A stretch of 46,402 nt of DNA. Source: Gemmatimonadota bacterium (GTDB taxonomy: Bacteria > Gemmatimonadota > Gemmatimonadetes > Gemmatimonadales > Gemmatimonadaceae). Each line of letters begins with the position of its first letter. The first letter of the stretch is position 1. The notes under the pieces are model-generated. The model saw only the letters and a program-made list of their open reading frames with translations, did not search any database and had not been told where the DNA came from. Of the stretch, positions 8,617 to 16,915 are shown in pieces. Position numbers and translations under genes: made by a program. Location of the stretch: positions 57,104 through 103,505 of the forward strand of contig PMEM01000024.1 in assembly GCA_003155795.1 (NCBI GenBank), read 5' to 3'.

Positions 8617-9705
8617 CTAGTGCCTGCGCCCATGCACCGCAACATCGGCCGCGCGTTCAAAACCGTCGATCATCGCTGCCTCGCCACCCTCGCGGAGAAT
8701 TCGCCCGCGTGCGGCCGCTCCCATCGCCTCTCGCATGCCGTCGTTGGTCAGCAGTTCGGCAGCGGCAGCAGCCGTCATGTACGCATCATCGCTCTTGACA
8801 AGGACACCGGTGATGTCGTGAAGCACGTAGTCTCTAGCCGCCGTGTGTTCCGGGGCAATCACCGGGATTCCGAGCGACATGAAATCGAGGATTCCGTAGG
8901 CCGCGGTGTCCGACTCCGCCACGACCCAACCAAGCCGGGCACTCCGCATGACCTCTATCTGGTCCGCGCGATCGCCGAGCGACGTTACGAGGTCCAGCGC
9001 ACCGAGCGCGGCGGCTTGCATCTTCAGGTCGTCATCATAGATACCTTCCCCGATGATTACGAGCCGAAGGCCCGGGTGCCGCGGGGCGAGCATCGCGATG
9101 GTTCGGATTGCCGCCGCAGCGCGACTGCGTGACGAGGCGTCGTGAACGCAGACCACATCGACACTTTCCTCCAACAAGTCGGCTGCGCTCTGCGGTGGCA
9201 CCTCTGAAACACCGATTGGTGCAACGACGACCCCGACCGCACCGCGCGGCGTCACTCCCGACGCCGCTTCACGCTCGGTTGCGAATATGTAAGTCGTGGG
9301 GGCTATTCTCGCCGCCATTCGGCCCGACCGACCGATCTCGTCCCCGCGACCAGCGCGAACACGGCGAATCACCCGCGCGCGAGACCCAAACCGGTATGCG
9401 AGCGATGCAGCGAGATGTTCCCGGTCTGAACTCACGAGAACTACGTCGATCGCCCTGGCTCGCGCAAACCGTCGGAGGCGGTGAGCGACGCCAATCCACG
9501 TTCCAGCGAATCGCATCGGCTCCACTTCCATGAGTGGACGCTCCGTTGACGTCGCGGTTTCGGATACCACACGTTCAACGGTACTGTCCGGCTCCGAGGC
9601 GAAAGTGACGGAGTGACCACGCCGCGCCAGTCCGTGGGCCGCCGCGGCAAACGCGCGCGCCGTGCCTGACCATTCCCGGCCCGCGTGAATGAATAGATAC
9701 TTCAT
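8617..9705 (-). CDS. Glycosyltransferase family 4 (GT-B fold)
   Basis: Predicted GT-B glycosyltransferase of 362 residues. The first residues MKYLFIHAGREWSGTARAF form the acceptor-side Rossmann strand. The C-terminal half shows LVIIGEGIYDDDL and a nucleotide-sugar-binding region around YGILDFMSLGIPVIAPEH, where the usual first E of the E-x7-E motif is less obvious. The open frame continues upstream inside the ABC exporter, but the ATG at 9705 follows that gene's stop codon by one nucleotide and has the right N-terminus. The substrate is unknown. It probably acts with the other three glycosyltransferases of the operon. Confidence 0.92.
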   Translation of the reverse strand: MKYLFIHAGREWSGTARAFAAAAHGLARRGHSVTFASEPDSTVERVVSETATSTERPLMEVEPMRFAGTWIGVAHRLRRFARARAIDVVLVSSDREHLAASLAYRFGSRARVIRRVRAGRGDEIGRSGRMAARIAPTTYIFATEREAASGVTPRGAVGVVVAPIGVSEVPPQSAADLLEESVDVVCVHDASSRSRAAAAIRTIAMLAPRHPGLRLVIIGEGIYDDDLKMQAAALGALDLVTSLGDRADQIEVMRSARLGWVVAESDTAAYGILDFMSLGIPVIAPEHTAARDYVLHDITGVLVKSDDAYMTAAAAAELLTNDGMREAMGAAARGRILREGGEAAMIDGFERAADVAVHGRRH

Positions 9706-9706
9706 G

Positions 9707-11644
9707 TCAGCCGAATGACGGGACCGGCGTGATTCCCCTGACCGACTCAGCGCTTTGCGGGCTGCGGAACTGCATGTCATACAATCGTGAATAGACTCCA
9801 CTGCGAGCACGCAGCTCATCGTGCGTGCCGCGCTCCACGATCCGGCCCTTGTCCAGAACGAGGATCGTCGTGGCATTCTGGACAGTCGAGAGTCGATGCG
9901 CGATCACAAACACCGTTCGGCCCTCCAACAGCGTATCGATCGCCGCTTGTACGAGTCGCTCGGACTCCGTATCCAGCGCAGACGTCGCTTCGTCCAGAAT
10001 CAGGATCGGCGGGTCGAGCAGCAGCGCGCGAGCGATCGCGATGCGCTGCCTCTGGCCACCGGAAAGACGTGTCCCGCGTTCGCCCAACAGCGTTCCGTAG
10101 CCTTCTGGAAGTGCGCTGATGAATCCATGCGCGTTCGCTGCGCGCGCCGCAGTCTCAATCTCGGCATCCGTATACTTGTCGGCCGACCCGTAGGCCAGAT
10201 TGTTGCGAACGGAGTCATGAAATAGCACAGTATCCTGACTCACAATTCCAATGAGCGACCGCAACGACTCGAGCGTGACGTCGCGCGTGTCAACACCGTC
10301 AAGTGAGATCACTCCCGAGGTTGGCTCGTAAAACCGTGGGATCAGATCTACGAGTGTCGTCTTCCCCGCGCCGCTCGCACCAACCAGCGCGATGACATCA
10401 CCGCGAGCTGCGTCAAATGACACTCCATCCAGGACGGAGGCGCGATGATGATTGCCGGCCACCTCGTAGGCGAACCCGACGTTGTCGAATCGAATGTCGC
10501 GGGTGAACCTGCTTACGCTAAGCGTTCCGCTGTCACGCTCCTGCTCCGACGGCGTGTCGAGGATGTCGAATAACCGCTCGGCTGAAGCAAGCGACGACTG
10601 TGCAGTCGTGCGCACCGACGTCAGCTGTTTGAGCGGTTGCAGCAACCGTAGCACGAAGACGAGGAAAGTTATCAGATCGGCACCAGTCAGCGACTTGTCG
10701 ATAAGCACCTGCCGCGCACCGATCCAGAGGACCGTCACAGCGATCAACATGCCGATGACTTCGGTCACCGGCGGCGCGAGGTATGAAAGCTTGCTCAGAC
10801 GAACCGTCGTGCGCGCGTACGTATCGCTCGCATCCGTAAACCGACGTTCTTCAAACCCCTCGGCGCCAAACGACTTCACGAGCCGGATGCCTGAAACTGT
10901 CTCCTGCAGCACGCTAGCCATTTCGCCGTGCTGATTCCCGCGTCGGCGATTGCCGCGCCGCAGTTTGCGGAGCAGTGGTTGCAGCACGAGACTCAAAATC
11001 GGGACAATCCCGAGGGATATGACAGTCAGTTTCCACGAGATGTCGAACAGGAACGCGATGGTGGCACCGACAAGCGCAATCGCCTGTAGCGACTGAGTTA
11101 CAATCTGCGTCAACACGAGTCGAGTCTCGAAGGTGTCGTTCAGCACCCGGGAGATGATCTGACCCGATTTTGTCTTCGTGAAATACGTGAGCGGAAGGCG
11201 CGCAAGGTGCTTGTACACCGTGTTTCGCAGATCGCGCGTGACGAACTCCTGCAACTCCGCACCGAACTGGCCGCTGATCCAAACGAGCAGGTTTTTTGCG
11301 ACAACGACCAGCAGCACGACGAGGATGACATTCCGGAGCGACGTCATCTTGTCGCCCTCCACCATCAGTTGTCCCACAGTCGCATGCAGCAGACCGGACA
11401 CCCAACCGGCCTTGATGTCGAGCGCCGGTCGATCAAACAGTGTGTTCAGGAACGGGATCAGCAGCGCAACGGAGAACGCGTCAAGCAGCGCTGCGCCGAT
11501 ATTCGTGAGCATGGCGCCGACAAGGCGCCATGTGTGCGGCTTCAGAAACGGAAGCAGCCTGCGGTAGATGGAGAGCCCAACGCTCAGATCCGCGGTTTTC
11601 GGCGGCACGGATTGCGCCGGGACCGGTTCTATCGAAGTCGCCAC
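9707..11644 (-). CDS. MsbA-like ABC exporter, fused membrane and ATPase domains (lipid flippase family)
   Basis: Half-transporter of 645 residues with an N-terminal six-helix ABC membrane domain (about residues 30-320) and a C-terminal ATPase. The ATPase shows Walker A GASGAGKTT, signature LSGGQRQR, and Walker B LILDEATSALD. MsbA-type proteins flip lipid A-core across the inner membrane as homodimers; the neighbouring acyltransferase and glycosyltransferases support that role, though drug or peptide export cannot be excluded. The start is GTG at 11644, overlapping the preceding stop by one nucleotide (TAGTG). A much longer in-frame extension exists upstream but lies inside the response-regulator gene and is not plausible protein. 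Confidence 0.93.
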   Translation of the reverse strand: MATSIEPVPAQSVPPKTADLSVGLSIYRRLLPFLKPHTWRLVGAMLTNIGAALLDAFSVALLIPFLNTLFDRPALDIKAGWVSGLLHATVGQLMVEGDKMTSLRNVILVVLLVVVAKNLLVWISGQFGAELQEFVTRDLRNTVYKHLARLPLTYFTKTKSGQIISRVLNDTFETRLVLTQIVTQSLQAIALVGATIAFLFDISWKLTVISLGIVPILSLVLQPLLRKLRRGNRRRGNQHGEMASVLQETVSGIRLVKSFGAEGFEERRFTDASDTYARTTVRLSKLSYLAPPVTEVIGMLIAVTVLWIGARQVLIDKSLTGADLITFLVFVLRLLQPLKQLTSVRTTAQSSLASAERLFDILDTPSEQERDSGTLSVSRFTRDIRFDNVGFAYEVAGNHHRASVLDGVSFDAARGDVIALVGASGAGKTTLVDLIPRFYEPTSGVISLDGVDTRDVTLESLRSLIGIVSQDTVLFHDSVRNNLAYGSADKYTDAEIETAARAANAHGFISALPEGYGTLLGERGTRLSGGQRQRIAIARALLLDPPILILDEATSALDTESERLVQAAIDTLLEGRTVFVIAHRLSTVQNATTILVLDKGRIVERGTHDELRARSGVYSRLYDMQFRSPQSAESVRGITPVPSFG

Positions 11645-13206
11645 TAATGTCGAGGGGTTAGGAGAGCAAGCGGAAGAATTACCTCTTCGGGCGTCACTCC
11701 GCCATGCAGGAAGGAGCCCCGATACCGGCTCTGATATTCCCGGAGCTTGGTCGGATAAACGAAGAAGCAGTCGTTTCGGGCAAGCAGCGTATTCATATTG
11801 TGCCCCCGGCTCGGCAGCTTGAGCGTGTCCGCATTCGGAAACGTAAGTGCCTGTTCCGGCGACTCCGCACGCAGATCCTCCCCGAACTTGTATCGTAGAT
11901 TGGAGCTCGCATCGCGCTTGGCGAATACCGTCGCCGGAGTGTTGCAGTGAATCGAACCGTGGTCCGTCGTGAGCAACACCGAGACCTTGCGAGCGGAAGC
12001 TTCGCGCAACAGGCTGAGTAACGCGGATCTTTCGAACCATTGGCGCGTAAGCCGCCGCAGCGCGATTTCATCGCGCGCGACTTCGTACAGAATCTGGGAT
12101 TCGCTGCGGCCATGCGTCAGGAGATCCACGAAGTTGAATACGAATGCGCTGACTCCGTCCTGGCCGATAGCCGTCCCCATGTGCCGTTCAAGGTCGTCCG
12201 AGCCCGCTGCGGTGGAGATCTTTTGATATCGTACGCGAGTCTCTCCGCGAAGCTCGCGAAGGTGTGCTTCGAGTAGCTCACGCTCATGCGAGTTCAGCGA
12301 CTCATCATCCTGCGCACCCCACCAGGCAGGATACCGTGACGCTATCTCCGCCGGAAACAGTCCGCTGAAAAGTGAGTTGCGCGAGTATGGCGTGGCAGTC
12401 GGAAGGACCGCGTAGTAGTGAGTCGTCTCGACTTCGAAGTACGGGGCGAGAAGCGGTTCAAGTATTCGCCATTGATCCAGCCGCAGGCAGTCGACGACAA
12501 TGAACACCACGGCCCGCTCACGCTCCAGCACCGGAGTCAGAAATTCACCGACTATATCGATAGAAAGAGGCGGCCGTTCTCCGCTCAGATTCGCCAGCCA
12601 CGCGGGATACGCGACCTGCATGTAATCGGCGAATTCGCGGTGCATGTCGCTGTACAGACCCTGCAGGGAATCATAAAGTCCCCGCTCGTCCGCTTCTGCA
12701 AGATCAACGTCCCACCGCATGAGTTCATCGAACCGCTCGATCCATCCCCGCCAATCCAGGTCTCGCGCTCGATCCAGCTCAAGAGCGCGAAATCGCTCAA
12801 CGAATGCGCGTGCAAGGGCCTGCGATCGGATCCTCGGCCCGTCGAGAATCCGAGTGATGACGGAAAGTACCTGGCGCGGATTTACCGGCTTTACCAGATA
12901 CTCACGGACGTTGACACCAATCGCTTCGCGCAAGATCGAGTCCTCCTCGCTCTTGGTCACCATTACTACCGGGAGATTCGGAGCAATCTCACGCACCTCA
13001 CGGTAGGCTTCCAGTCCACGTGTACCTGGCATCTGCTCGTCGAGCAGAAGCAGATCGAAGGTCTGGCGACGGAGAAGCTCCAGCGCATCGTCGGCGTTGG
13101 TCGCGCACTCGACGTCGTATCCCTTCGAACGCAGAAAGATGCGATGGGATTCCAAAAGGTCGCTTTCGTCGTCCACCCAGAGGACAGATTTTGCTCTTAA
13201 AGCCAT
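11644..13206 (-). CDS. porX: PorX-like response regulator with PglZ (alkaline phosphatase-superfamily) output domain
   Basis: A 520-residue fusion of a CheY-like receiver (residues 1-120; Asp12/Asp13, phosphoacceptor Asp56, Thr84, Lys106) through a helical linker to a PglZ domain (about 215-520). The PglZ domain keeps candidate metal and catalytic residues: Asp239 in VVDC, Thr270/Thr272 in LPTATPYSR, Asp361/His365 in DLLTH, Asp415/His416 in TTDHGS and His501. This architecture is that of PorX, which in Porphyromonas and Flavobacterium regulates the type IX secretion system and has phosphodiesterase activity on oligonucleotides (established for that family). No sensor kinase PorY is adjacent. 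It heads the minus-strand envelope operon. A possible AGGA ribosome binding site lies 4 nt before the ATG. Confidence 0.9.
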   Translation of the reverse strand: MALRAKSVLWVDDESDLLESHRIFLRSKGYDVECATNADDALELLRRQTFDLLLLDEQMPGTRGLEAYREVREIAPNLPVVMVTKSEEDSILREAIGVNVREYLVKPVNPRQVLSVITRILDGPRIRSQALARAFVERFRALELDRARDLDWRGWIERFDELMRWDVDLAEADERGLYDSLQGLYSDMHREFADYMQVAYPAWLANLSGERPPLSIDIVGEFLTPVLERERAVVFIVVDCLRLDQWRILEPLLAPYFEVETTHYYAVLPTATPYSRNSLFSGLFPAEIASRYPAWWGAQDDESLNSHERELLEAHLRELRGETRVRYQKISTAAGSDDLERHMGTAIGQDGVSAFVFNFVDLLTHGRSESQILYEVARDEIALRRLTRQWFERSALLSLLREASARKVSVLLTTDHGSIHCNTPATVFAKRDASSNLRYKFGEDLRAESPEQALTFPNADTLKLPSRGHNMNTLLARNDCFFVYPTKLREYQSRYRGSFLHGGVTPEEVILPLALLTPRH

Positions 13207-13275
13207 GGCTTCCTAAAGGTATCCGTCCCGCAATTCGGACGAGCGTTCAATGTAGCCCCTCCTTCCCTAAGTGCC

Positions 13276-13281
13276 TAGATT
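13276..13281 (+). promoter_or_regulatory. -10-like box TAGATT, leaderless configuration
   Basis: TAGATT is followed by exactly 6 nt and the GTG at 13288, with no ribosome binding site. It would drive the hypothetical gene and the following yebC-ruvCA genes. It lies in an 81-nt gap that also serves the divergent porX operon. Confidence 0.5.
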
Positions 13282-13287
13282 CCGCGC

Positions 13288-13743
13288 GTGACCGCCTTTC
13301 CAGCCGTTGCGACTCAAGTCGCAACCCGCGCGCCGCTTCCCGCGACGCCACGATATGCCCTTGAGCCGGTAGCATTCCCGGTTCCTGCACTCGCTGACTG
13401 CGCCCAGTCCGCCAGCCTCGGCGGCGATCGTGAAATGGCACTAGCGGCCCTTATGGCGGCCCGTTTGATGCTGGCTTGTCTCCCGCCGACGGAACTTCCC
13501 GAGGCGGACCGCGCATTGCGTGCTGATAGAGCCAGAAGCTGGCTATCCGTCCTGACTATGCCTCAACCGGCGCGCATGGCGCTACTTCGCGCCGTGGACG
13601 CCAGCGTCGCGAGTAGCAACGAAGCCACCGCGAGCCTTCGCGAATTGATACACGTCTTGACTGGACATCTCACACCAGCCGCACTCCAGGAAATCGGCGC
13701 GCTGGCCGAGCGGCTCCGTCTATATTACGAGCAAACCCCCTAG
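13288..13743 (+). CDS. Hypothetical alanine-rich protein
   Basis: I do not recognise this 151-residue protein. It is rich in Ala, Leu and Arg, has no signal peptide, no clear membrane segment and no cysteine cluster. Two predicted helical stretches (about residues 45-90 and 95-148) follow a proline-rich start. The GTG at 13288 is supported by the TAGATT box 6 nt upstream, and the open frame matches the codon pattern of neighbours. It ends 15 nt before yebC and is probably cotranscribed with yebC-ruvC-ruvA. The function is unknown; a link to DNA or translation genes downstream is only by position. Confidence 0.65.
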   Translation: MTAFPAVATQVATRAPLPATPRYALEPVAFPVPALADCAQSASLGGDREMALAALMAARLMLACLPPTELPEADRALRADRARSWLSVLTMPQPARMALLRAVDASVASSNEATASLRELIHVLTGHLTPAALQEIGALAERLRLYYEQTP

Positions 13744-13758
13744 ACAGACGCAGGATCC

Positions 13759-14502
13759 ATGGCCGGTCATAGCAAATGGAAGCAAATCAAGCATTACAAG
13801 GCCGCGACCGACGCAAAGCGCGGCGCGCATTTCACGAAGCTTATCCGTGAGATTACCATGGCCGCCAAACTCGGCGGCGGTGACCCCGCCGGTAACCCGC
13901 GGCTTCGCACGGCAATCGACACTGCGAAAGCCGCGTCGATGCCCAAGGAAAACATCGAGCGCGCCGTCAAAAAGGGGACCGGAGAACTCGAGGGCGTGGA
14001 ATACCAGGACGTCGTATACGAGGGCTACGGGCCCGGCGGCGTCGCCATGATGATTTTCACCGTCACAGACAACCCGACCCGCACAGTCGCCGACATCAGA
14101 CACAAACTGTCGCACGGTGGCGGAAACCTCGGCGCAGCCAATTCGGTGTCTTTCATGTTCGATCGCATGGGACAGATCCTCATCGACGCGTCAGCGTACG
14201 ACGAGGAGACGATGATGGAAAAATCCATCGAAGCGGGCGCAGAGGACTTCGTGCGCGAGGATGAGCAATACGTGGTCACAACCGCCCCGAATTCACTGCA
14301 CGATGTTCAGGCAGCGCTTGAGGCGGGCGGCGTCACCATAACTGAAGCCGAAATCGCACACATCCCAAAGACAACAGTCCAGGTTTCCGGCAACGCTGCG
14401 AGCTCCCTGCTCAAGCTGCTCGAAGCTCTCGAAGACCTTGACGACGTTCAGCGAGTCGTCGCCAACTTCGATATGGACGCCGACGAAATGGCCACGGCGT
14501 AG
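13759..14502 (+). CDS. yebC: YebC/PmpR-family protein (TACO1-like regulator)
   Basis: Conserved 247-residue protein beginning MAGHSKWKQIKHYKAATDAKRG, the hallmark of the family (shown here in part: AGHSKW). It contains the family segment GYGPGGVAMM and the acidic C-terminal domain ending near LEDLDDVQRVVANFD. Family members have been described as transcriptional regulators and, more recently, as translation factors that relieve ribosome stalling; which applies here cannot be read from sequence. AGGA 5 nt upstream of the ATG serves as a ribosome binding site. It overlaps ruvC by one nucleotide, a gene order seen in many bacteria. Confidence 0.97.
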   Translation: MAGHSKWKQIKHYKAATDAKRGAHFTKLIREITMAAKLGGGDPAGNPRLRTAIDTAKAASMPKENIERAVKKGTGELEGVEYQDVVYEGYGPGGVAMMIFTVTDNPTRTVADIRHKLSHGGGNLGAANSVSFMFDRMGQILIDASAYDEETMMEKSIEAGAEDFVREDEQYVVTTAPNSLHDVQAALEAGGVTITEAEIAHIPKTTVQVSGNAASSLLKLLEALEDLDDVQRVVANFDMDADEMATA

Positions 14503-15023
14503 TGCTGGTGCTTGGCATCGACCCCGGTACTGCGATTACCGGTTACGGGGTGGTGCGCGGCGAACGGCTCAGTACTCCGTCGCTCATCGAATGCGGCGTT
14601 ATTCGCACCAGTGCACGTGAGCCGCTCGCCACGCGACTTCACGAGATCTACGACGGAATCGCCGAGTTGATAAGGACGCACAGGCCAGATGCGATTGCGG
14701 TCGAGGATGTCTTCTACGCGCACAACGTCCGCACCACCGTGGTGCTCGGCCATGCGCGAGGCGTGATCCTGCTCGCCGGACAGCAGGCAGGGATTGCCAT
14801 CGTTGAATTCCCGCCAGCAGAAATCAAGAAGACAGTCGTGGGGAATGGCGCCGCCACCAAGACGCAGGTGCAGTTCATGGTGACTCGCCTGCTGCGACTG
14901 AAATCAGCGCCGTCGCCGGCCGATGCCGCAGATGGCGTCGCGGCTGCTCTCACGTGCATCATGTCGTCTCGCGCTCCCGCGATTGACGGCCGCGGCGGCA
15001 CGCGCGTGATGACCGGCAGATGA
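14502..15023 (+). CDS. ruvC: Holliday junction resolvase RuvC
   Basis: Crossover junction endonuclease of 173 residues that resolves four-way junctions with RuvAB. The RNase H-like active-site acidic residues are visible in LGIDPGTAITGYG (Asp), VEDVFY (Glu) and DAADGVAAAL (two Asp). The start is GTG at 14502, sharing its first base with the yebC stop codon (TAGTG). The stop overlaps the ruvA start by 4 nt, so the three genes are translationally coupled. Confidence 0.97.
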   Translation: MLVLGIDPGTAITGYGVVRGERLSTPSLIECGVIRTSAREPLATRLHEIYDGIAELIRTHRPDAIAVEDVFYAHNVRTTVVLGHARGVILLAGQQAGIAIVEFPPAEIKKTVVGNGAATKTQVQFMVTRLLRLKSAPSPADAADGVAAALTCIMSSRAPAIDGRGGTRVMTGR

Positions 15024-15622
15024 TATCGCGCATCACGGGGACGCTCGAAGCAAGGGAGATCGACCGGGTCGAAGTGATGACCGCCGGTGGAACTGGCTAC
15101 TCGATGCAGATTCCGCTCTCGGTGTACGAGATACTTCCCAAAATCGGTGAACCAGTCGCACTCTTTACGTCGCTCATTGTCAAGGAAGACGGATGGCTGC
15201 TGTTCGGCTTCGCTTCCCAACTTGAACGTCGCGTGTTCGATCTCGTTCGCACTGCCAATGGCGTTGGACCGGCGCTTGCCCTGAGTCTGCTCTCCAGTCT
15301 CACTGCATCGCGACTTGTTCGCGCAATCGTGGAGAAGGACACAGTAACGTTGCAGAGTGTCCCTCGCGTAGGGAAAAAGAAGGCGGAGCAGATGATCCTC
15401 GACCTGGCCACGAAGATGCGCGAAGTCGATGTATCCGGCGCGACGTCGGGAGCCCCGTCTCCCGGAGCCGCGGCCGAGGACGCTACCCGTGCACTTGTTT
15501 CATTGGGATATTCACTTCCCGATGCAGAACGTGCGGTCCGAGCCATACTGGATGCGGCCACCGGCAAACTCACCGCGACAGAACTTATTCGCCAGGCACT
15601 AGCGCGAATCGCAGCACGTTAG
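15020..15622 (+). CDS. ruvA: Holliday junction branch migration protein RuvA
   Basis: DNA-binding subunit of the RuvAB branch migration motor, 200 residues. The N-terminal OB fold (MISRITGTLEAREIDRV), the central helix-hairpin-helix pair (NGVGPALALSLLSS and VPRVGKKKAEQMILDL) and the C-terminal RuvB-binding three-helix domain (EDATRALVSLGYSLPDAERAVR) are all present after a short flexible linker. It overlaps ruvC by 4 nt. ruvB is not directly next: an aminotransferase gene lies between them. Confidence 0.97.
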   Translation: MISRITGTLEAREIDRVEVMTAGGTGYSMQIPLSVYEILPKIGEPVALFTSLIVKEDGWLLFGFASQLERRVFDLVRTANGVGPALALSLLSSLTASRLVRAIVEKDTVTLQSVPRVGKKKAEQMILDLATKMREVDVSGATSGAPSPGAAAEDATRALVSLGYSLPDAERAVRAILDAATGKLTATELIRQALARIAAR

Positions 15623-15676
15623 ACAATCTGATTCGTTTCTGAGCGCCCAGACATACGCGTACCGACTCCACCGATC

Positions 15677-16834
15677 ATGACCAGAACAGCACAGCGAACC
15701 AGCACGTTCAATGAGTCGGTGATCCGCGAGATGACGCGGGTCGCGCACCGCACGGGCGCCGTGAACCTGGCGCAAGGGTTTCCGGACTTCCCGATGCCGG
15801 CGCCTATGAAGGACGCAGCGTGCGCAGCAATCCGTGGCGACATCAATCAGTACGCGATCACTTGGGGCGCGCCCGCGTTGCGGATCGCCATCGCCGAAAA
15901 ATACCGACGATGGTACGGAATGACGGTGGATCCGGACACCGAGATCACCGTCACCTGCGGCGCAACTGAAGCCATGGCCGCAACGTTCATGGCGCTCGTA
16001 AACCCGGGCGACGAAGTGATAATCCTGGAACCTTTCTACGAGAACTATGGCCCGGACGCAGTTCTGGCTGACGCAACACCCGTCTTCGTTCCGCTGATCG
16101 CTCCGAATTGGGACCTGGATATCGAACGGCTCGCTGCTGCAATCACTCCACGCACTCGAGCCCTGATCCTGAATACGCCGCACAATCCGACTGGCAAAGT
16201 CTTCACACGCGCTGAGATTGCGGCGGTCGCTGAACTCGCCCAACGCCACGATCTCCTCGTATTCACCGATGAGATTTACGAGCATCTGATTTATGCAGGC
16301 CATCATCACTCGATCGCCACCTGGCCCGGCATGCGCGAGCGGACGGTTACGATATCAGGGCTGTCGAAGACGTTCTCGTGCACTGGATGGCGACTGGGAT
16401 ACGCCATTGCGCCGAGAGAATTGAGCAGCGCAATTCGCAAGGTCCACGATTTCCTGACGGTTGGAGCGGCGGCGCCATTGCAGGCTGCCGGTGCCGTCGC
16501 AATGTCGTTCGACGCCGATTACTACAACAACCTGCAGCGCGCGTACAAACAGCGCCGCGACGTAATGATGACAGCTCTCGCCAACACGGGATTCTCCTGC
16601 ATCGCGCCGGATGGAGCGTACTACATCCTGGCGGACTTCAGCGCGATTGACAAAGACCGGAACGATCGCGATTTCGCCGTCTGGCTCGCCGAAACCATTG
16701 GGATCGCCACTGTGCCAGGATCAAGTTTCTACGGCGACCAGCAACTGGGACGTTCTTCTGTCCGCTTTGCGTTCTGCAAAACCTTCGAAACACTCGGCCG
16801 CGCAGCCGAGAAGCTCGAAGCATTACGCCGGTGA
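15677..16834 (+). CDS. PLP-dependent aminotransferase, class I/II
   Basis: Fold-type I aminotransferase of 385 residues. The PLP Schiff-base lysine is Lys231 in SGLSKTFSCTGWRLGY. Other conserved elements are NLAQGFPDFP near the N-terminus, NTPHNPTGKVF (Asn170 region), TDEIYEHLIY (Asp198), and the C-terminal SSVRFAFCKT arginine. It resembles the kynurenine/methionine/glutamine transaminase group (KAT, YbdL-like) rather than AspC. It interrupts the common ruvA-ruvB adjacency. No ribosome binding site or -10 box is obvious upstream of the ATG, so it may be read through from ruvA 54 nt earlier. The substrate is not predictable. Confidence 0.93.
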   Translation: MTRTAQRTSTFNESVIREMTRVAHRTGAVNLAQGFPDFPMPAPMKDAACAAIRGDINQYAITWGAPALRIAIAEKYRRWYGMTVDPDTEITVTCGATEAMAATFMALVNPGDEVIILEPFYENYGPDAVLADATPVFVPLIAPNWDLDIERLAAAITPRTRALILNTPHNPTGKVFTRAEIAAVAELAQRHDLLVFTDEIYEHLIYAGHHHSIATWPGMRERTVTISGLSKTFSCTGWRLGYAIAPRELSSAIRKVHDFLTVGAAAPLQAAGAVAMSFDADYYNNLQRAYKQRRDVMMTALANTGFSCIAPDGAYYILADFSAIDKDRNDRDFAVWLAETIGIATVPGSSFYGDQQLGRSSVRFAFCKTFETLGRAAEKLEALRR

Positions 16835-16880
16835 TCTGCTGAAAACCGCTGACCGCGGTTTGTACCAGCGCCAAACGCAG

Positions 16881-16909
16881 TTGCCTTCGGTATATCTTCG
16901 GCATATGCT
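16881..16909 (+). promoter_or_regulatory. ruvB promoter (-35 TTGCCT, -10 TATGCT), leaderless configuration
   Basis: TTGCCT at 16881-16886 and TATGCT at 16904-16909 are separated by 17 nt, a textbook sigma-70-type layout. The -10 ends 6 nt before the ruvB ATG at 16916, leaving no room for an untranslated leader. This is the best-formed promoter in the window. Confidence 0.6.
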
Positions 16910-16915
16910 TAACGC

